NCBI RefSeq assembly: GCF_947500255.1
Contig: NZ_CANMRL010000004.1
Span: 186,001-250,000 of the forward strand
Length of the DNA stretch: 64,000 bases
Source: an uncultured Psychroserpens sp.
GTDB lineage: Bacteria > Bacteroidota > Bacteroidia > Flavobacteriales > Flavobacteriaceae
Direction of reading: 5' to 3'
Under the pieces are notes generated by a model. That model saw nothing but the letters and a program-made list of their open reading frames with translations, had not been told where the DNA came from and searched no databases. Of this stretch, positions 62,201-64,000 are shown in pieces (position 1 is the stretch's first letter; each line of letters begins with the position of its first letter). The position numbers and the translations under genes are program-made.

Positions 62201-63709
62201 TTATTGAACGGCTTGTAAAGCATCAATATTTCCATAGCCAAAGCTTCCATTTTTGTATGGATAAAAATCGGCCGATTGTTTCAATCTATTGAGCACTTGC
62301 GTTCTACTCCAACTAGGATATCTGGACCATACTAAAGCAGCTATTCCTGCTGTAGTTGCAGTTGCTACAGACGAACCACCTGTATAACGACGATCACCAT
62401 TATAAAATCCTAATACTGGAGGCGCTTTACTTGTATTATTATCGCCTTCCATTATGATGGTAAAATCAATCTTACTTCCGCTATGACAAGTGTCGCAACG
62501 CTCATAATTACTACCATCATCAACGCCAGTTACAGCTACAGTTTCACTCATAGTCGCTGGAAAAATCACTCCAAACCCATTTGTAAAGCTTGTCGATGTT
62601 CCTCCTGCTGCAAATATCAACTTCCCTTTACTATAGGCATATTTTACAGCATCTTTAATATTTCCAATAGACCATACATATCCTATAGACATTGAGATAA
62701 TTTTCACATCACTTCTATTTCCTAATTGCGTTAAGGCTTTAGACACGCCTTTACGTTCGTGATAATCATTTAACAATACATCTTCTGTTGCACGATAAGC
62801 TACTAAATTGGCATTATAAGCAACACCAACTGGCATCCCATTATCATTACGAGGCGAAGCCATAGTTGACCCCATGGCTGTACCATGACCACATTTGTCG
62901 TGCGGACCATCATAATTATTAGACCACCACCAAAATGAATCTATGAAGGTTCCATATTTTTGAACAAAACGACCATTGGAATAGCCATCATTTATCCCTG
63001 AAGAATTTAATAAGGACTGGGATTGAGATACTCCTGTATCTATAAGACCAATAGTGACACCAGACCCTGTTGATAGGTTCCATGCCTGTTGAATATTATG
63101 CTCATCAAAATGCCAAGATACTTGTGCATTATTAGGGCTAATTGTTGAATAATGAGCAGGATTAATATAATCGCCATTTTTATCACAACCTGAACTTGAA
63201 CGCTCAGCATTTTCATTGAAACTAAATAGATTATAACCATTAGGTTCTAAATAACGAACATCTTTATGTTTTTTAAGTGCAATGATCGTTTCAATATGTT
63301 CAACACCAACATCGATAACTGTTAAAATATCTTGCTCTACAAGTATAAGGTCTGTTTTATCTATTTTCTCATTATCGGCTACAATATCTATTAAGCCATT
63401 CTTTTTGGCTTCCAATTCAGAGTCTCTTGTTTCACTAAAACTTTGGCCTTCATTTCCATAACCAATGGTTAATACGTTTTGTCCATGAACAACTGCACTC
63501 CACAAAAAGTGCGCATCTTCTTTACTCCAATCAAAGTCTCCTGTTTCACGAATGGTTTGGCTAATACGGCTATTGATTTGATCAACGGTAAGTGGGTCTT
63601 TGGGGAATTGAACATCTTGAGATTCGATTTCAATAGTAGTATCTTCTTTAGAACAGGATACCATGGTGATTGCTATAAGTAGCAACACCTTTAAGTACAT
63701 TTTTTTCAT
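62201..63709 (-). CDS. S8 (subtilisin-like) serine protease lipoprotein
   Basis: A 502-residue lipoprotein: lipobox MVSC (Cys19), a propeptide-like region (about 25-200) and an S8 domain with Asp224 (GLIDTGVS), His275 (CGHGTAMGS) and Ser447 (TGGSSVATATTAG). At the oxyanion-hole position the usual AAGN is AAGG (about 367-370), so the stabilising Asn is absent. It has extra cysteines (for example CDTCH near 405). Activity may be reduced or altered; it is alone on its strand and convergent with the NTF2-like gene. Confidence 0.88.
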   Translation of the reverse strand: MKKMYLKVLLLIAITMVSCSKEDTTIEIESQDVQFPKDPLTVDQINSRISQTIRETGDFDWSKEDAHFLWSAVVHGQNVLTIGYGNEGQSFSETRDSELEAKKNGLIDIVADNEKIDKTDLILVEQDILTVIDVGVEHIETIIALKKHKDVRYLEPNGYNLFSFNENAERSSSGCDKNGDYINPAHYSTISPNNAQVSWHFDEHNIQQAWNLSTGSGVTIGLIDTGVSQSQSLLNSSGINDGYSNGRFVQKYGTFIDSFWWWSNNYDGPHDKCGHGTAMGSTMASPRNDNGMPVGVAYNANLVAYRATEDVLLNDYHERKGVSKALTQLGNRSDVKIISMSIGYVWSIGNIKDAVKYAYSKGKLIFAAGGTSTSFTNGFGVIFPATMSETVAVTGVDDGSNYERCDTCHSGSKIDFTIIMEGDNNTSKAPPVLGFYNGDRRYTGGSSVATATTAGIAALVWSRYPSWSRTQVLNRLKQSADFYPYKNGSFGYGNIDALQAVQ

Positions 63710-63824
63710 TTAATATGATTTAGATGGTTAATGATTCTCTAAATATATTAAATAATCAAAATGTATTCACATAAAAAATTGCGATTTTCATTAAAAAAAT
63801 CAACACAAATTATGAATTCAACAA

Positions 63825-64000
63825 TTAAGGATTTCGGCGTACAGAACCTGTAAAGTCTTCAAGATCATCCTTTACTTTATTAATCTCTTGAGTGATATCT
63901 TTTGTAACACTCGAATCAATACCTTGTTTTTCGGCACTTTTAGTGATTTCAGATTTTATATCACTCGATGCATCTTTTAGCATACGCATACCTTTACCTA
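63825..64000 (-). CDS. tatA: TatA/TatB-type twin-arginine translocase subunit, C-terminal part (partial)
   Basis: 57 codons of the 3' end of a leftward gene run into the window edge. The visible part (GKGMRMLKDASSDIKSEITK and on, ending SVRRNP) is the amphipathic and charged C-terminal region of flavobacterial TatA-type proteins: GLGKGMR-like start of the amphipathic helix, then a Lys/Asp/Glu-rich tail. The N-terminal membrane helix lies outside. The symbol is given by recognition of the pattern; TatB is the alternative. Confidence 0.75.
   Translation of the reverse strand, partial: GKGMRMLKDASSDIKSEITKSAEKQGIDSSVTKDITQEINKVKDDLEDFTGSVRRNP

Overview
The window looks like a chromosomal segment of a marine-type member of the family Flavobacteriaceae (Bacteroidota). 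The evidence is the low GC content, the near absence of Shine-Dalgarno sequences, -7 boxes of the TAnnTTTG type, and family-typical genes: an XrtF exosortase pair, a T9SS C-terminal sorting domain, DUF6090 proteins, an HYC_CC_PP protein and a TonB-dependent receptor with a carboxypeptidase-regulatory-like domain. I saw no rRNA, tRNA, CRISPR array, transposase or phage gene. Most of the window is core genome; the accessory part is a catabolic cluster.

Layout. 1-69 is the start of a leftward gene. 212-5038 is a rightward run: miaB, a sigma-54 activator, a small protein, lptE, a TPR-like protein and secG. 5187-7125 is groES-groEL, behind a sigma-54-like -24/-12 element and a small palindrome. 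7286-7924 is a DUF6090-like protein. 7958-11047 is a leftward metal (probably copper) operon: HYC_CC_PP protein, TonB receptor, HMA-domain protein. 11105-12077 is the exosortase XrtF pair. 12151-12606 is a free-methionine-sulfoxide-reductase-like GAF protein. 12603-15858 holds two tandem MacB/FtsX-type permeases with two small membrane proteins; one permease has an ECF-type promoter. 16036-23253 is purH followed by the rod-shape operon mreB-mreC-mreD-mrdA-rodA. 23254-23701 is the only long gene-free stretch and contains inverted repeats. 23702-30644 carries valS, a DUF1573 protein, a PDZ aspartyl protease, an aminotransferase and murB. 30885-32222 is an ECF sigma/anti-sigma pair, followed by aqpZ (leftward). 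33146-38188 is a small Cys-rich protein, a glycosyltransferase, a second ECF sigma, a divergent Nramp-like transporter, lipA and gap. 38240-43414 holds a TPR hybrid histidine kinase, lpxK (leftward), a Nif3 protein and a coiled-coil protein that has lost its zinc ribbon. 43546-48024 carries msrA, a T9SS-secreted amidohydrolase-like protein, a methyltransferase, a lipoprotein and a Fer4_19-CDGSH protein.

48150-58498 is the accessory highlight: a rightward kynurenine degradation cluster. It has kynureninase, kynurenine 3-monooxygenase, a RidA-type 2-aminomuconate deaminase, an aminomuconate-semialdehyde dehydrogenase, an atypical SDR, 3-hydroxyanthranilate dioxygenase, a hotdog thioesterase, an ACMSD-type decarboxylase and an O-methyltransferase. 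Together they would take kynurenine to 2-aminomuconate and beyond. Three genes with no obvious metabolic role are interleaved (DUF6090, a membrane protein, a PsbP-like secreted protein), and a structured intergenic element precedes the dioxygenase. Tryptophan dioxygenase and kynurenine formamidase are not in the window. The cluster abuts a second TPR hybrid kinase (58501-60786, leftward), a paralogue of the one at 38 kb.

60985-64000: a nucleotidyltransferase, an NTF2-like protein, a subtilisin-like lipoprotein with an altered oxyanion-hole position, and the 3' end of a tatA gene cut by the window edge.
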